Notes under the pieces: model-generated
The model's input: only the letters and a program-made list of their open reading frames with translations
Databases searched by the model: none
What the model was told of the DNA's origin: nothing
Program-made: the position numbers and the translations under genes
NCBI RefSeq assembly: GCF_000719865.1
Contig: NZ_JOID01000005.1
Location: 1-64,000 of the forward strand
Reading direction: 5' to 3'
DNA from: Streptomyces albus subsp. albus
GTDB lineage: Bacteria; Actinomycetota; Actinomycetes; Streptomycetales; Streptomycetaceae
Length of the DNA: 64,000 nt
Shown: one piece after another, positions 16,601 to 29,302 of the stretch
How positions within the stretch are numbered: position 1 is the first letter of the stretch
Layout of the letters: every line of letters starts with the position of its first letter

Positions 16601-18837
16601 TGGTGGCCGCCGCGCCCGGCTGGGAGCGGGTCGATCTCTCCTGGATGTGGGAGCTCCCCGGGCGTGAGCCGGAGATCGCCATCGGGCTTCTGGAACATCT
16701 GCTGCCGCTCGCCACGGGCCAGACGGCGCCCGGCGACACCTTCCTGTCGACGTACACCGTCGTCGTGCCCCTGCGTCACAGCGGCTGCTTCCCTTCGGAC
16801 ATGACGCTGCTCAACACCCCCTGGTTCGAGGCGGGCTTCGAATCCGGCAGGAAGAACGCCAGCCCCGTCGCCACTCTGTGGCGCCGCACCGCATTGATGG
16901 CCGCGCACGAGGCCACGACCGGCAGCCAGCGGCTGTCCTTCGCGCGGTATCCGAGCCCTGTCGCCCTGGACGCGGTGATCTTCAGCGATCGCGTCATGTC
17001 CACGGGGGACTGGCGTCCGGCTCTGAAAGCCGCCGCGTCGGCACGACTCTCCCTGTCCGACACCCTGCGGGCACTGCGCCGTTACGCCGTGGCCGGTGCC
17101 CACGTCCCCGACGCACCGGATATCCGGGCGCTCGCCGACTACTGCCCCGACCAACTGGACGTGCGCATCTACGACGGGTACCGGAGCATCCGCGAGGAAG
17201 CCGGTCATGTCCCGGGGCGGTGTCCCGCCGAGCACGCCCCCCTGCTCGCCGCCGCCGCTCTGCACGGGAAAACCCTGGCGGTCGCAGCTGAGCGCCTGCA
17301 CCGCCTGCGAACACTGGACGGGCGGCTCCCGGCCCCTCCCGCGCTCGGCACCATCGGTGACCACAAGCCCAGCCGGGCCGAAGCCGACTGTCTCGCGCGG
17401 AGGGACCGGCCCGGGGGTGAGACTGACTGGCGCACTGGCGCGATCACGGCGGCAGACCTGTTGACCAGGGCGGTGCGGGGCTCCTCACGGCCGCACCAAA
17501 TCGTCCGGTCCGCCCGGGAAATGGCTGCACTGGGATTCTCTTACTCCGCACCGGGGATACCGTCCGAGCACGATTTCGATCCGGACACAACAGCGCTGCT
17601 CTCCGTGGATCTGGATAGATTGTTTCCCTGGCTGGACGGCGAGGCAGGACTTCGTCACCTGCTGCTCGGCTCTGCGGTACTGCGGCAGCCCCTCGCCGAG
17701 ATCGCGCGGCGCGTCGAAGCCGTCCGCGCGGTCACAGGTATCGCCGCCGCCGAGATACCGGCGGAGGTGGCCGGCTGGACCGTGCCCGCCTGGCTGGCCG
17801 AGGCTCTCCGAGCATCCGCTCTCACACTGGGACCGTGGACCATCGTCTCCGCCTTCCACGCCAGCCAGGAGACACGGGCCGATGACACGGACCCCTTACA
17901 GGAGACGTGGGACCGGCTGGTGGCGCTCGGGATGCCCGATTTGGGGGCACCGCCCGAAGCGGTCTTCCCCACCACGTCGGCACTTCCCGTTTTCCTGCCC
18001 TCCTCTCTCACTTCGGAGGCGGGTCTCCCCGCGGTCGGGGAGTTCGCGGACCTCGACGGCGAAGGGCTCACCGGAGCGTTCCTGGTCGCGCTCGCGGACG
18101 GGCTCGACACAGATCTCGGAACCGCCTGGGAGCGGGTGGTACGCGAGGCCGCGGATTTCGGCCTGCCGCTCCGGGTCGTGCGGGTTCCCGACTCGGTGGC
18201 CCGCCTTCGGCCTCTCGGCGCGGACCGGGATGCCCTGTTCCGGGAAGGGCACACGGAAGGGGCCTACAGCTTCACGGAGACGCTGACCATCGCCCGCCTC
18301 CTTCAGCACGCGCTCCGATCGGGGACCACCGTCGGCCGCAGTGCGCGTCACCTCGCGCAGTACGCGGCGCTGGGCGCTCCCTCGCTCGACGCTCCCATCC
18401 TCGCCTCGGAGGAGGCGGTTCTCGACGGTCTCAAACCCGAGGTCTGCGACCGGGCCGCCTTCGAACCCGCCCTGCTCGGCCCCGGCATCCTCGGCCCGCT
18501 CGAACTCGTCCTCGTCGCGGGCCGGTTCGGGTGGCCGCTCGCCAAGACCCATGAGCGGTACGCGCCCTTCGCCGAGCTCGGCCTCGACGTGACCGTCCGG
18601 GCCCCGGAGGGCGAGGAGCGGGACACCGTTCCCGACTGGCGGGACGTCATCGTCCTCACCGAGCGGCTCACCGGCCGGGCGCCCGCGCTCTCCGGCGCGG
18701 TGGACCCGGACCACGTTCTGCTCTGTTCCGAGGAGACGGACCTCTCCCCCGCTCAGGTACTGGAGCGCCTCACCCGTTACGCGGCGCTCTTCGGCTTAAC
18801 CTTGCCGGATTCTCCCCGCACGACAGGAGCACCGTGA
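13654..18837 (+). CDS. Caspase (C14)-GHKL/HSP90-like ATPase fusion with repetitive C-terminus
   Basis: The 1727-residue protein starts at GTG 13654. The N-terminus (about 12-260) is a caspase-like peptidase: RRRALLIGV strand, His104 in YLTCHGV, Cys161 in LDACRE. A helical stretch (300-660) follows. A Bergerat-fold ATPase (about 670-860) has Glu691/Asn695 (ELYQNALDA), DNGSGMT (743-749), FGIGVFSYF (791-799) and GGT (847-849). An HSP90-middle-like part ends near SVDRNRL (959-965). The C-terminal 600 residues contain several diverged units ending in patterns such as RYAALFGLTLP and HLAQYAALGAPSLD. TTA codons occur at 14551, 17896 and 18796, so bldA tRNA is needed. The stop overlaps the next start. 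A conflict or cell-death role is inferred. Confidence 0.85.
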   Translation: MTDSDSTRGTGRRRALLIGVRETRALHRDPGLAAAYPALDCVPQDIELVGAALKGSGYEVRSLHQDHPDPDCRDVGGNGIIGALGAFFSSCEPGDTALVYLTCHGVTLDERHYLVPADAQPGPARDGQPCVNPRTLLQTAPGELLAGLSPGVTALVCLDACREEGVVPFEHDDEQRLSGDYGSVVWLYSCSPGEAAYADAGGSWFGRALAEALSASASPKTIGEVYEYVGTVAGRAAGDGIVPPRVDRRVPDWSWESARSAVVCDGSETTHRWTEAVEKSALWDVTADAGSVREPVLDRLRHLVRLVVGLRTDTLARRPDPWDDPRYPERLIGQLGELAVQAGLREDERLSPPETAALLAAPIVHEGIVALVMDELGALPPEDADRGTAGGPEPGGPDAHAELVRSELRDMGRAHHLVRRTAATLRERGQLAAARAADQWLRHRFVADWDLVWECTGQYASAEKLFDVAVSAVLAATPAPGWCGPVAQPREEISSQLRQVLGHVSVRPGGSPRINDPDAPDGWNDHPPVQGTRWRGEQLATLLWGAALLAVDTRTLSSVLVDHLAARTPLSPSDAVISLSEGLRYDPGKRSGEQERHGVEVSFRCPHPALHAAVEELAARADTAFREIHRHHQGRAPLLRGLPRRVSTGLLKPRDRKYTEPLERFRLAEDEIRPLLMGTQLYGDPMLAVRELYQNALDACRYREMRVRYGRKRRSGHSDDWQPRIVFRQGVDEEGRPYIECEDNGSGMTREKLTSMFARAGRRYEQDPDFVQERRNWRRAGLDDVHLNSRFGIGVFSYFMLAEEVEVRTCPVNEYGEPDYREQFRADIQSGSGLLQIRPEAGAPRYGGTRVRLFLAHQGGERPSLVDSLESLLWYSDYEVTAVELSPDDPREEERRADWDPGQLRPSRTWPGGPVRAHGDGWFVQGKGQLLLDGVVIGEAPEVSGYVVNLRDHHEPVPSVDRNRLLSYDEEKVRKSLLDRVSVVAAAPGWERVDLSWMWELPGREPEIAIGLLEHLLPLATGQTAPGDTFLSTYTVVVPLRHSGCFPSDMTLLNTPWFEAGFESGRKNASPVATLWRRTALMAAHEATTGSQRLSFARYPSPVALDAVIFSDRVMSTGDWRPALKAAASARLSLSDTLRALRRYAVAGAHVPDAPDIRALADYCPDQLDVRIYDGYRSIREEAGHVPGRCPAEHAPLLAAAALHGKTLAVAAERLHRLRTLDGRLPAPPALGTIGDHKPSRAEADCLARRDRPGGETDWRTGAITAADLLTRAVRGSSRPHQIVRSAREMAALGFSYSAPGIPSEHDFDPDTTALLSVDLDRLFPWLDGEAGLRHLLLGSAVLRQPLAEIARRVEAVRAVTGIAAAEIPAEVAGWTVPAWLAEALRASALTLGPWTIVSAFHASQETRADDTDPLQETWDRLVALGMPDLGAPPEAVFPTTSALPVFLPSSLTSEAGLPAVGEFADLDGEGLTGAFLVALADGLDTDLGTAWERVVREAADFGLPLRVVRVPDSVARLRPLGADRDALFREGHTEGAYSFTETLTIARLLQHALRSGTTVGRSARHLAQYAALGAPSLDAPILASEEAVLDGLKPEVCDRAAFEPALLGPGILGPLELVLVAGRFGWPLAKTHERYAPFAELGLDVTVRAPEGEERDTVPDWRDVIVLTERLTGRAPALSGAVDPDHVLLCSEETDLSPAQVLERLTRYAALFGLTLPDSPRTTGAP

Positions 18838-19220
18838 TGACCGGCCACAGTTCGGTGGAGTGGGACCCGCAGACCGAGAAGGTCGTAGTCGGGTTCACCT
18901 GGCGGCGGATCGGCGAGGGGGTGTACGAGGCCGCCGGGGAGTGCCCGGAGTGCCACGGCGCCATGGTCCGCCGCTGGGAACTCAACCAGTACGCCTACGT
19001 GGCGAAGGGCGGCGGGCTGAAAGCCCTGCGGCGGAAGAGGAAAGGCCGCGGGGGCGGCCGGGAGGATCTCGCCCCGCTCTACACCCGCTGCCTTTGCGGC
19101 CGGGCCCACGTCGGCCGGCCGGCGGACGAGGACAGCGCGGGCTGCGGCGCCCATCTGCTGATCGAGCTCCCGGAGGGCGGCCTGCCGGGCATCGGCGCGG
19201 CAGCGGACGGCGGGCGATGA
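18837..19220 (+). CDS. Small cysteine-rich (zinc-ribbon-like) protein of the caspase-GHKL operon
   Basis: The 127-residue protein is predicted cytosolic. CPEC (Cys36/Cys39) and CLCG (Cys85/Cys87), with His91 and Cys103 after them, could form one or two zinc sites. A basic stretch (KALRRKRKGRGGGR, about 62-75) sits between the pairs. TGATG couples it to the caspase gene: the stop and ATG 18837 share one base, with AGGAG just before. A GTG at 18834 is an alternative start. Its 3' end overlaps the next gene as ATGA. The family is not recognised. A basic, metal-binding adaptor or a caspase substrate are possible readings. Confidence 0.8.
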   Translation: MTGHSSVEWDPQTEKVVVGFTWRRIGEGVYEAAGECPECHGAMVRRWELNQYAYVAKGGGLKALRRKRKGRGGGREDLAPLYTRCLCGRAHVGRPADEDSAGCGAHLLIELPEGGLPGIGAAADGGR

Positions 19221-19795
19221 GCGGTCCCCCGGTTCCCCCGGGCGCACCCGGCCCCGGCGGCCCGTACGGCCCCTGGCGGTTCACGCCCGAGCAGCTGGCC
19301 GCCGCCGACCGCCGGTTGCGGGCCATGGTGGAGCCGCACGAGCAGCTCCGGGCCGCGCGGCAGCAGGCGGAGGGCTACCGCAACTTCATCGCCTCGCTGA
19401 CCGGGCTGATCGGCGCGGTGTTCGTGCTGAAGGGCCGGGAGAACCTCATGGATCTGCCGGGCTGGTGGCGGTGGGCGGTGATCGGTCTGCTGGCCGTCTC
19501 GTTCGCCGCGCTGATCGCGGCCTCGTGGCTCACCGTGTCCGCCGCGCACGGCCCGCCCGGCTCCACCCCGACCCTGGACGCCACCCGGGTTCTCGCCTAC
19601 GAGCTCGAGCGCACCCGCGACATCTGGCTGATGGTGGGGTGGGCCCGCGGTCTGGCGCTGGCCGGGGTCCTGGCCATCGCGGCCGCCGTGCTCCTGACCT
19701 GGGTCGCCCCGGTGCAGGAGGAGGCGGCGAAGACGGGGAAGGCCGCGACGCGGTTCTGCGGCCCGGTGGTGACGGCCGCTCTGCTTCCCTGCTGA
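19217..19795 (+). CDS. Three-helix membrane protein of the caspase-GHKL operon
   Basis: The 192-residue protein starts at ATG 19217, overlapping the upstream stop as ATGA. After a Pro/Gly-rich N-terminus and an amphipathic helix (FTPEQLAAADRRLRAMVEPH) come three hydrophobic segments: about 56-75 (FIASLTGLIGAVFVL), 82-106 (WWRWAVIGLLAVSFAALIAA) and 138-165 (GWARGLALAGVLAIAAAVLLTWV). Segments 2 and 3 are separated by a hydrophilic helix (DATRVLAYELERTRD). No enzyme motif is visible. As the last gene of the operon it could be a membrane effector or anchor; this is inference from position alone. Confidence 0.8.
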   Translation: MSGPPVPPGAPGPGGPYGPWRFTPEQLAAADRRLRAMVEPHEQLRAARQQAEGYRNFIASLTGLIGAVFVLKGRENLMDLPGWWRWAVIGLLAVSFAALIAASWLTVSAAHGPPGSTPTLDATRVLAYELERTRDIWLMVGWARGLALAGVLAIAAAVLLTWVAPVQEEAAKTGKAATRFCGPVVTAALLPC

Positions 19796-19900
19796 CCGCT
19801 CCCTTGCCGGCCGTGCCCCCGACGGCTGTGCCCCTGCCGGCCGCGGACCGGCACTCCCCGCCGGCGCGGCCGGCGGCCGTCTCCTCGTACGGGAACGCCG

Positions 19901-19938
19901 CGGCGCCCGCCCCTCCGCGGTGGGAGAAGCGGGCGCCG
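19901..19938. terminator. Bidirectional terminator between the caspase-GHKL operon and gltD
   Basis: CGGCGCCCGC (19901-19910) and GCGGGCGCCG (19929-19938) are perfect complements around an 18-nt loop between convergent genes. Confidence 0.7.
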
Positions 19939-19979
19939 TTCGCTCCGTCGCCCCCGCTCAGCGGCGGGGGTCCCGGCCG

Positions 19980-21432
19980 TCAGACCGTCAGCGCGCGGTC
20001 CGTCGGGCGGATCGGGGCGGGCAGGGAGCTGCCGCCGGTCAGGTAGCGGTCCACGCCGCGGGCCGCGGAGCGGCCCTCGGCGATGGCCCAGACGATGAGC
20101 GACTGGCCGCGCCCGGCGTCACCGGCGACGAACACGCCGTCGACGTTGGTGGCGTAGTTCTCGTCCCGGGCGATGTTGCCGCGGTCGTCGAGTTCCAGGC
20201 CGAACTGCTCGACCATGCCGTTCTCCCGGTCGGTGCCGGTGAAGCCCATGGCGAGGGTGACGAGCTGGGCGGGGATCTTCCGCTCGGTGCCGGGCTTCTG
20301 CTCCAGCTTGCCGTCCTTGAACTCGACCTCGATCAGGTGCAGCCACTGGACGTTGCCGTCCTCGTCGCCCTCGAAGTGGGTGGTGGAGACGGAGTAGACC
20401 CGCTCGCCGCCCTCCTCGTGCGCGGAGGTGACCTTGTAGAGCATCGGGAAGGTCGGCCAGGGCTGGTGCGGCGCCCGGTCCTCGCCCGGCTGGGGCATGA
20501 TCTCCAGCTGGGTGACGGAGGCCGCGCCCTGCCGGTGAGCGGTGCCGACGCAGTCGGCGCCGGTGTCGCCGCCGCCGATGACGACGACGTGCTTGCCCTC
20601 GGCGCTGATCGGGGAGACGGTGAGGTCGCCCTCCTGCACCTTGTTGGCGAGCGGCAGGTATTCCATCGCCTGGTGGACGCCCTTCAGCTCCCGCCCGGGA
20701 ACGGGCAGGTCGCGGGCGGTGGTGGCGCCGACGGCGATGACGACGGCGTCGTACCGCTTGCGCAGCTTGGCCGCGTTGATGTCGCGGCCGATCTCCATCT
20801 CGGTGCGGAAGCGGGTGCCCTCCGCGCGCATCTGCTCGATGCGGCGGTTGATGTGGCGCTTCTCCATCTTGAACTCGGGGATGCCGTAGCGGAGCAGGCC
20901 GCCGATGCGGTCGGCGCGCTCGAAGACGGCGACGGTGTGCCCGGCCCGGGTGAGCTGCTGGGCGGCGGCCAGGCCGGCCGGGCCGGAGCCGATGACGGCG
21001 ACGGTCTTGCCGGAGAGCCGCTCCGGCGGCTGGGGGGTGACGTCGCCGCGCTCCCACGCCTGCTCGGCGATGGTGACCTCGACGTTCTTGATGGTCACCG
21101 GCGGCTGGTTGATGCCGAGGACGCAGGAGGCCTCGCACGGCGCGGGGCACAGCTTGCCGGTGAACTCCGGGAAGTTGTTGGTGGCGTGCAGCCGCTCGCT
21201 CGCCGCCGTCCAGTCCTCGCGGTAGACGTAGTCGTTCCACTCGGGGATGAGGTTCCCGAGCGGGCAGCCGTTGTGGCAGAACGGGATGCCGCAGTCCATG
21301 CAGCGGCTCGCCTGCTTGCTGATGATCGGCAGCAGGGAGCCGGGAACGTAGACCTCGTTCCAGTCCTTGACGCGGTCGGGGACGGGGCGGGTCTGCGCCA
21401 CTTCGCGTCCCGTGGTGAGGAAGCCCTTCGGG

Positions 21433-21440
<8 letters not shown>
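19980..21440 (-). CDS. gltD: Glutamate synthase (NADPH), small subunit
   Basis: The 486-residue flavoprotein passes electrons from NADPH through FAD and two 4Fe-4S clusters to GltB. The N-terminal clusters are seen as [17 protein letters not shown] and [12 protein letters not shown]. The FAD-binding [11 protein letters not shown] and the NADPH-binding [16 protein letters not shown] follow, and [21 protein letters not shown] closes the FAD site. Length is normal. Its start (ATG 21440) overlaps the end of gltB by 8 bp, so the two are translationally coupled. It works in nitrogen assimilation together with glutamine synthetase. Confidence 0.97.
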
Positions 21441-26031
<4,591 letters not shown>

Positions 26032-26092
26032 CGGCTCTCCCGTCGTCGTCGTGGCAGTGTCAGTGCCGAGGGACGACGTTGGCCCTCTGCGA

Positions 26093-26108
26093 ATTTCGTG
26101 CAGGTTAC
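26093..26108 (-). promoter_or_regulatory. GlnR-like half box upstream of gltB
   Basis: The minus strand reads GTAAC-CTGCAC-GAAAT, matching the a-site/b-site pattern GTnAC-n6-GAAAC of actinobacterial GlnR boxes with one mismatch. It lies 62 bp upstream of the gltB start. Only one half is clear, so binding is uncertain. Confidence 0.35.
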
Positions 26109-26156
26109 ATGATGGCGGCTGTCCCGCAACGCGAAAACGGCGTTCCATCATGCGGA

Positions 26157-26180
26157 CACCACCAGTTCAGAGCGGTGGTG
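26157..26180 (-). promoter_or_regulatory. Small hairpin upstream of gltB
   Basis: CACCACC (26157-26163) and GGTGGTG (26174-26180) are perfect complements around 10 nt. It may be part of the leader or lie beyond the promoter. Confidence 0.35.
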
Positions 26181-26348
26181 GGGGGAGTGACTGGAGCGGC
26201 CCGCCCTGGTCTTCTCCGGCGCCGGACGGGCGGCACTGCCCGTAGCGCTTCCGGCTCATGCCCAGCCGGACGCCGGTCGAAACCCGCGAGTAACAAGATT
26301 TTCCCGGCCCGGAGGCCGGCCGGCGCGGCGGGCGCGCGGCCGGTGATC

Positions 26349-27122
26349 CTAGCTTACGGCTGTTCCGATGAGAGAGCCGAGGCCGTACGTCACCGCGGCG
26401 GCCGCACCACCGAGTATGAGCTGCCGGAAGCCGCTGTACCACCACGAGCGCGCCGTGACTCTCGCCACCAGACCGCCGCAGAGGAACAGCCCGGCCAAAG
26501 CGACCAGCACCGCCGGCCACAGCCGCTCCGTGCCCAGCAGGTACGGCAGCACCGGCAGGATGGCGCCCACGGCGAAGGCCCCGAAGGACGAGACGGCGGC
26601 GACCGCCGGCGAGGGCAGGTCGCCGGGGTCGACGCCGAGCTCCTCCCGGACGTGGATCTCCAGGGCCAGCTCGGGGTCGCGGGAGAGCTGCTCGGCGACC
26701 TGGCGGGCCAGCTCCGGCTCCACGCCGCGCGAGACGTACAGCGCCGCCAGCTCCCGCTCCTCCTCCGCCGGGTTGGTCCGGATCTCCTCGCGCTCGACCT
26801 CCAGTTCGGCCAGGACCAGCTCGCGCTGCGAGGCGACGGAGGTGTACTCGCCGGCGGCCATGGAGAAGGCTCCGGCGGCGAGACCGGCCAGCCCGGTGAT
26901 CACGATGGTCTGCGAGGCGACGTTGCTGCCCGCGACACCCGTGATCAGCGCCAGGTTCGACACCAGGCCGTCCATCGCGCCGAAGACCGCGGGGCGCAGC
27001 CAGCCGCCGTTGACGTCGCGGTGGGTGTGGTTGTCCCGGTGCGCGTCGTGCGGCTTGTCCTCGGTGACACTCTCGGTGGCGTTCTCGGCGAGGTTGTCGG
27101 CGGCTGCGCTGCTGCTGGCCAT
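26349..27122 (-). CDS. VIT1/CCC1-family iron/manganese transporter
   Basis: The 257-residue membrane protein has the family start RPAVFGAMDGLVSNLALITGVAGSN at about 43-67, five hydrophobic segments and a hydrophilic metal-binding-type insert (VASQRELVLAELEVEREEIRTNPAEEEREL) between helices 2 and 3. Relatives move Fe2+ or Mn2+ out of the cytosol. The first 40 residues are acidic and histidine-containing (HDAHRDNHTHRD), which may bind metal. GGGAAGGGAG precedes ATG 27122. It appears to be a single-gene unit. Confidence 0.88.
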   Translation of the reverse strand: MASSSAAADNLAENATESVTEDKPHDAHRDNHTHRDVNGGWLRPAVFGAMDGLVSNLALITGVAGSNVASQTIVITGLAGLAAGAFSMAAGEYTSVASQRELVLAELEVEREEIRTNPAEEERELAALYVSRGVEPELARQVAEQLSRDPELALEIHVREELGVDPGDLPSPAVAAVSSFGAFAVGAILPVLPYLLGTERLWPAVLVALAGLFLCGGLVARVTARSWWYSGFRQLILGGAAAAVTYGLGSLIGTAVS

Positions 27123-27326
27123 CGGTGTGGTGCTCCCTTCCCCGGGACAGCCCGGCGGCTCCCCCTGGCCTCGACGGTACGCGCGATGCCATCGGCGGCG
27201 CCAGCAAGGAAGGCCGAACTTACCTGCCTGACCTGCGGTTTTCTTGGAGGGCGGGTGCGGGGGCGGGTGCTGTGGGCGGTTTCCGGGGCCGGGGTGCGGG
27301 CCGTCTCGGGGCGGTGCGGACAGCCG

Positions 27327-27362
27327 GACGGCGGCGGACCCCCGGAAGGGTCCGCCGCCGTC
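27327..27362. terminator. Terminator downstream of lgt
   Basis: GACGGCGGCGGACCC (27327-27341) and GGGTCCGCCGCCGTC (27348-27362) form a perfect 15-bp stem with a 6-nt loop, 24 bp after the lgt stop. Confidence 0.85.
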
Positions 27363-27385
27363 TCGGTGGGTCCGTGATCTCCGTC

Positions 27386-28453
27386 TCAGAGCTTCTTGGC
27401 GGCGCCGGTCTCGGAGCCGGCGGTGCCGTCGCCGTCACCCGGGCCCTCGCGCTTTGCACCGCCGGCCGGCCCGGCGTCCTCGACCGCCTTGGGGTCCTCG
27501 GCGGCCTTGGCGTCCTTGGCGTCCTTCTCGGGCCCGCCGCCCTTCCCGGGCTCCTCGCCGACCTCGCCGTCCGCCTCGCCGTCCGTCGTCTCGTCCGTCT
27601 CGCCGTCGCGGGCGGCGCCCGCGGCCTCCGCCGCGCGGGCCTCCTCCGCCGCCGGTTCGACCACCGTCTCCCGGCCGGGACGCAGCCGGGAGGAGACGAT
27701 CATGTAGGTGACCGCCCCGAGGAAGACGACCATCGAGGTCCAGACGTTGAAGCGCAGCCCGAGCACGTAGTTCGCCTCGTCGATCCGCAGGTACTCGATC
27801 CAGCCGCGGCCCACGGTGTACGCGGCGACGTACAGCGCGAAGGCCCGGCCGTGGCCGAGCTTGAAGCGGCGGTCGGCCCAGATCACGAGCAGCGCCACGC
27901 CGACGCACCACAGCGATTCGTAGAGGAACGTGGGGTGGTAGAGCCCGGGCTCGGGACCCTTGTCGATCTTCAGGGCCCAGGGCAGATCGGTGGCCTTGCC
28001 GTACAGCTCCTGGTTGAACCAGTTGCCCCAGCGGCCGATGGCCTGGGCGATGGCGATGCCGGGCGCGACGGCGTCCGCGTAGGCCGGGAGCGGGACGCCG
28101 CGGCGCCGGGCGCCGATCCACGCGCCGACGGCACCGAGGGCGATGGCGCCCCAGATGCCGAGCCCGCCCTCCCAGATCTTGAAGGCGTCGACCCAGTTGC
28201 CGTTCTCACCGAAGTACGGCTCGTACGTGGTGAAGATGTGGTAAAGACGGCCGCCGACCAGACCGAACGGCACGGCCCAGACGGCGATGTCGGCCACCGT
28301 GCCGGGCAGGCCGCCGCGGGCGACCCAGCGCCGGCCTCCGATCCAGACGGCGGCGAAGACGCCGATGAGGATGCTGAACGCGTAGCCGCGCAGCGGGATC
28401 GGACCGAGTTCGATCACGCCGGTCGACGGGCTGGGAATGTATGCGAGGTCCAT
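27386..28453 (-). CDS. lgt: Prolipoprotein diacylglyceryl transferase
   Basis: The 355-residue integral membrane enzyme transfers diacylglycerol to the lipobox cysteine of prolipoproteins. The Lgt signature GRWGNWFNQELYG is present, preceded by GGRLYHIFTTYEPYF and followed by HPTFLYESLWC, covering the family's catalytic His and Arg positions. About seven hydrophobic segments are seen. ATG 28453 (MDLAYIPSPSTGVIELGPIPLRGYA) fits the family start. The last 90 residues are an acidic, Ala/Glu-rich cytosolic tail, common in Streptomyces Lgt. It lies between trpA and the VIT gene, an order conserved in the genus. Confidence 0.95.
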   Translation of the reverse strand: MDLAYIPSPSTGVIELGPIPLRGYAFSILIGVFAAVWIGGRRWVARGGLPGTVADIAVWAVPFGLVGGRLYHIFTTYEPYFGENGNWVDAFKIWEGGLGIWGAIALGAVGAWIGARRRGVPLPAYADAVAPGIAIAQAIGRWGNWFNQELYGKATDLPWALKIDKGPEPGLYHPTFLYESLWCVGVALLVIWADRRFKLGHGRAFALYVAAYTVGRGWIEYLRIDEANYVLGLRFNVWTSMVVFLGAVTYMIVSSRLRPGRETVVEPAAEEARAAEAAGAARDGETDETTDGEADGEVGEEPGKGGGPEKDAKDAKAAEDPKAVEDAGPAGGAKREGPGDGDGTAGSETGAAKKL

Positions 28454-28814
28454 GGCGGTCCCGACGCTACCGTGCCGGGCGGGGTGCCGGGCAACCAGCC
28501 CGGCAACGGCTCCGTAACGGGGCCGCGCCCGGCGGGGCGCCGCGCCGCCGCCCTCCGTGGACGGCCCTCGCCGGGCGGTCGCGGGATGCACCCTGGGCTG
28601 TTCCGTCATCGCGGCGCGCGGCGCCGGTGCCCGGTGCACGTGCCGGGGCTTTCTCCTCCGCACTCCGGGGCGGTGCGGGAGCATCGCTGGAGCGATCGCT
28701 GGAGCGGAGGGGTGTCCGCACACCGCTGTGCGGACCTTCCTGTTGCGCGGCGTGAGGCACCCCACCCGGGGGCCGGGGAACTCCGCAGCCGGTGGCGGAG
28801 GGCCGGGAACGGCG
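28454..28814. other. 361-bp gap between lgt and a small membrane-protein gene
   Basis: No gene supported. It has two direct copies of ATCGCTGGAGCG (28683-28706) and a terminator hairpin (28714-28735). Confidence 0.5.
28714..28735 (-). terminator. Hairpin downstream of the 73-residue membrane protein
   Basis: GTCCGCACA-CCGC-TGTGCGGAC is a perfect 9-bp stem with a 4-nt loop, 80 bp after the stop at 28815. Confidence 0.65.
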
Positions 28815-29036
28815 TCAGGAGAGGGCCCGGGCCTGGTCGGCCACCACCGCGACCAGCAGGACGACGAAGACCAGGCCGGCCGCCACCCCCCACCAGCGCT
28901 GCCCGCGCGCCTGCGGCCACCCGGGCCCGGCGCTCCCCGCGGCGAACCGCGCCCACTCCTCCTCGGATATCGCGGACAGCCCGGGCTCGTCCGCGGCTCG
29001 GCCGGCGGCCGGCGACTCTGCGGTCACGGTCCTCAC
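28815..29036 (-). CDS. Small single-span membrane protein, unknown function
   Basis: The 73-residue protein begins at GTG 29036 with GAGGAG just upstream. The acidic N-terminal half (EPGLSAISEEEWARFAAG) is followed by one hydrophobic helix at about 49-67 (WWGVAAGLVFVVLLVAVVA) and a short tail. It sits between trpA and lgt, a place where small membrane proteins are usual in Streptomyces. No function is recognised. Confidence 0.65.
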   Translation of the reverse strand: MRTVTAESPAAGRAADEPGLSAISEEEWARFAAGSAGPGWPQARGQRWWGVAAGLVFVVLLVAVVADQARALS

Positions 29037-29155
29037 ATCTCCTCGGGTCGGCGCACGGGGGCGTACGGCCGGGGCGCGCGGCGAACCGGCCGGGAGGGGG
29101 TGTGGGGGGTGAGGCCAGCGTAGAGCAGCGGGCCGACAGCGCCGAGAGCCGCGAC

Positions 29156-29196
29156 AGCGGAACGGGGAGGCGCGTGTGCCGCCTCCCCGTTCCGCT
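29156..29196. terminator. Strong terminator downstream of trpA
   Basis: AGCGGAACGGGGAGGC (29156-29171) and GCCTCCCCGTTCCGCT (29181-29196) form a perfect 16-bp stem around a 9-nt loop, 107 bp after trpA. Confidence 0.85.
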
Positions 29197-29302
29197 CCCC
29201 CGCCGCGCCGCTGCGCCCCTCGCGGGCCGTGCGGCTCCCGGGCCGTACCGCCCCCGGGTGCCGCACCGCTCCCCCGCCGTACCGCCGCCGCGGTCCGGGC
29301 GG

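Larger units (their letters stand above)
26032..26348. other. gltB upstream region
   Basis: About 317 bp between gltB and the VIT-family gene, both on the minus strand. It holds a GlnR-like motif (26093-26108), a possible -35 (TTGCGG) on the minus strand close to it and a 7-bp hairpin (26157-26180). The part next to the VIT gene is G/C-rich with several GGCCGG inverted repeats that could terminate it. Confidence 0.5.

Noticed and set aside
14551..17364. Minus-strand open frame of about 940 codons inside the caspase-GHKL gene
   Set aside because: Shadow of the real gene, with low-complexity Gly/Arg/Pro/Val content and no motif.
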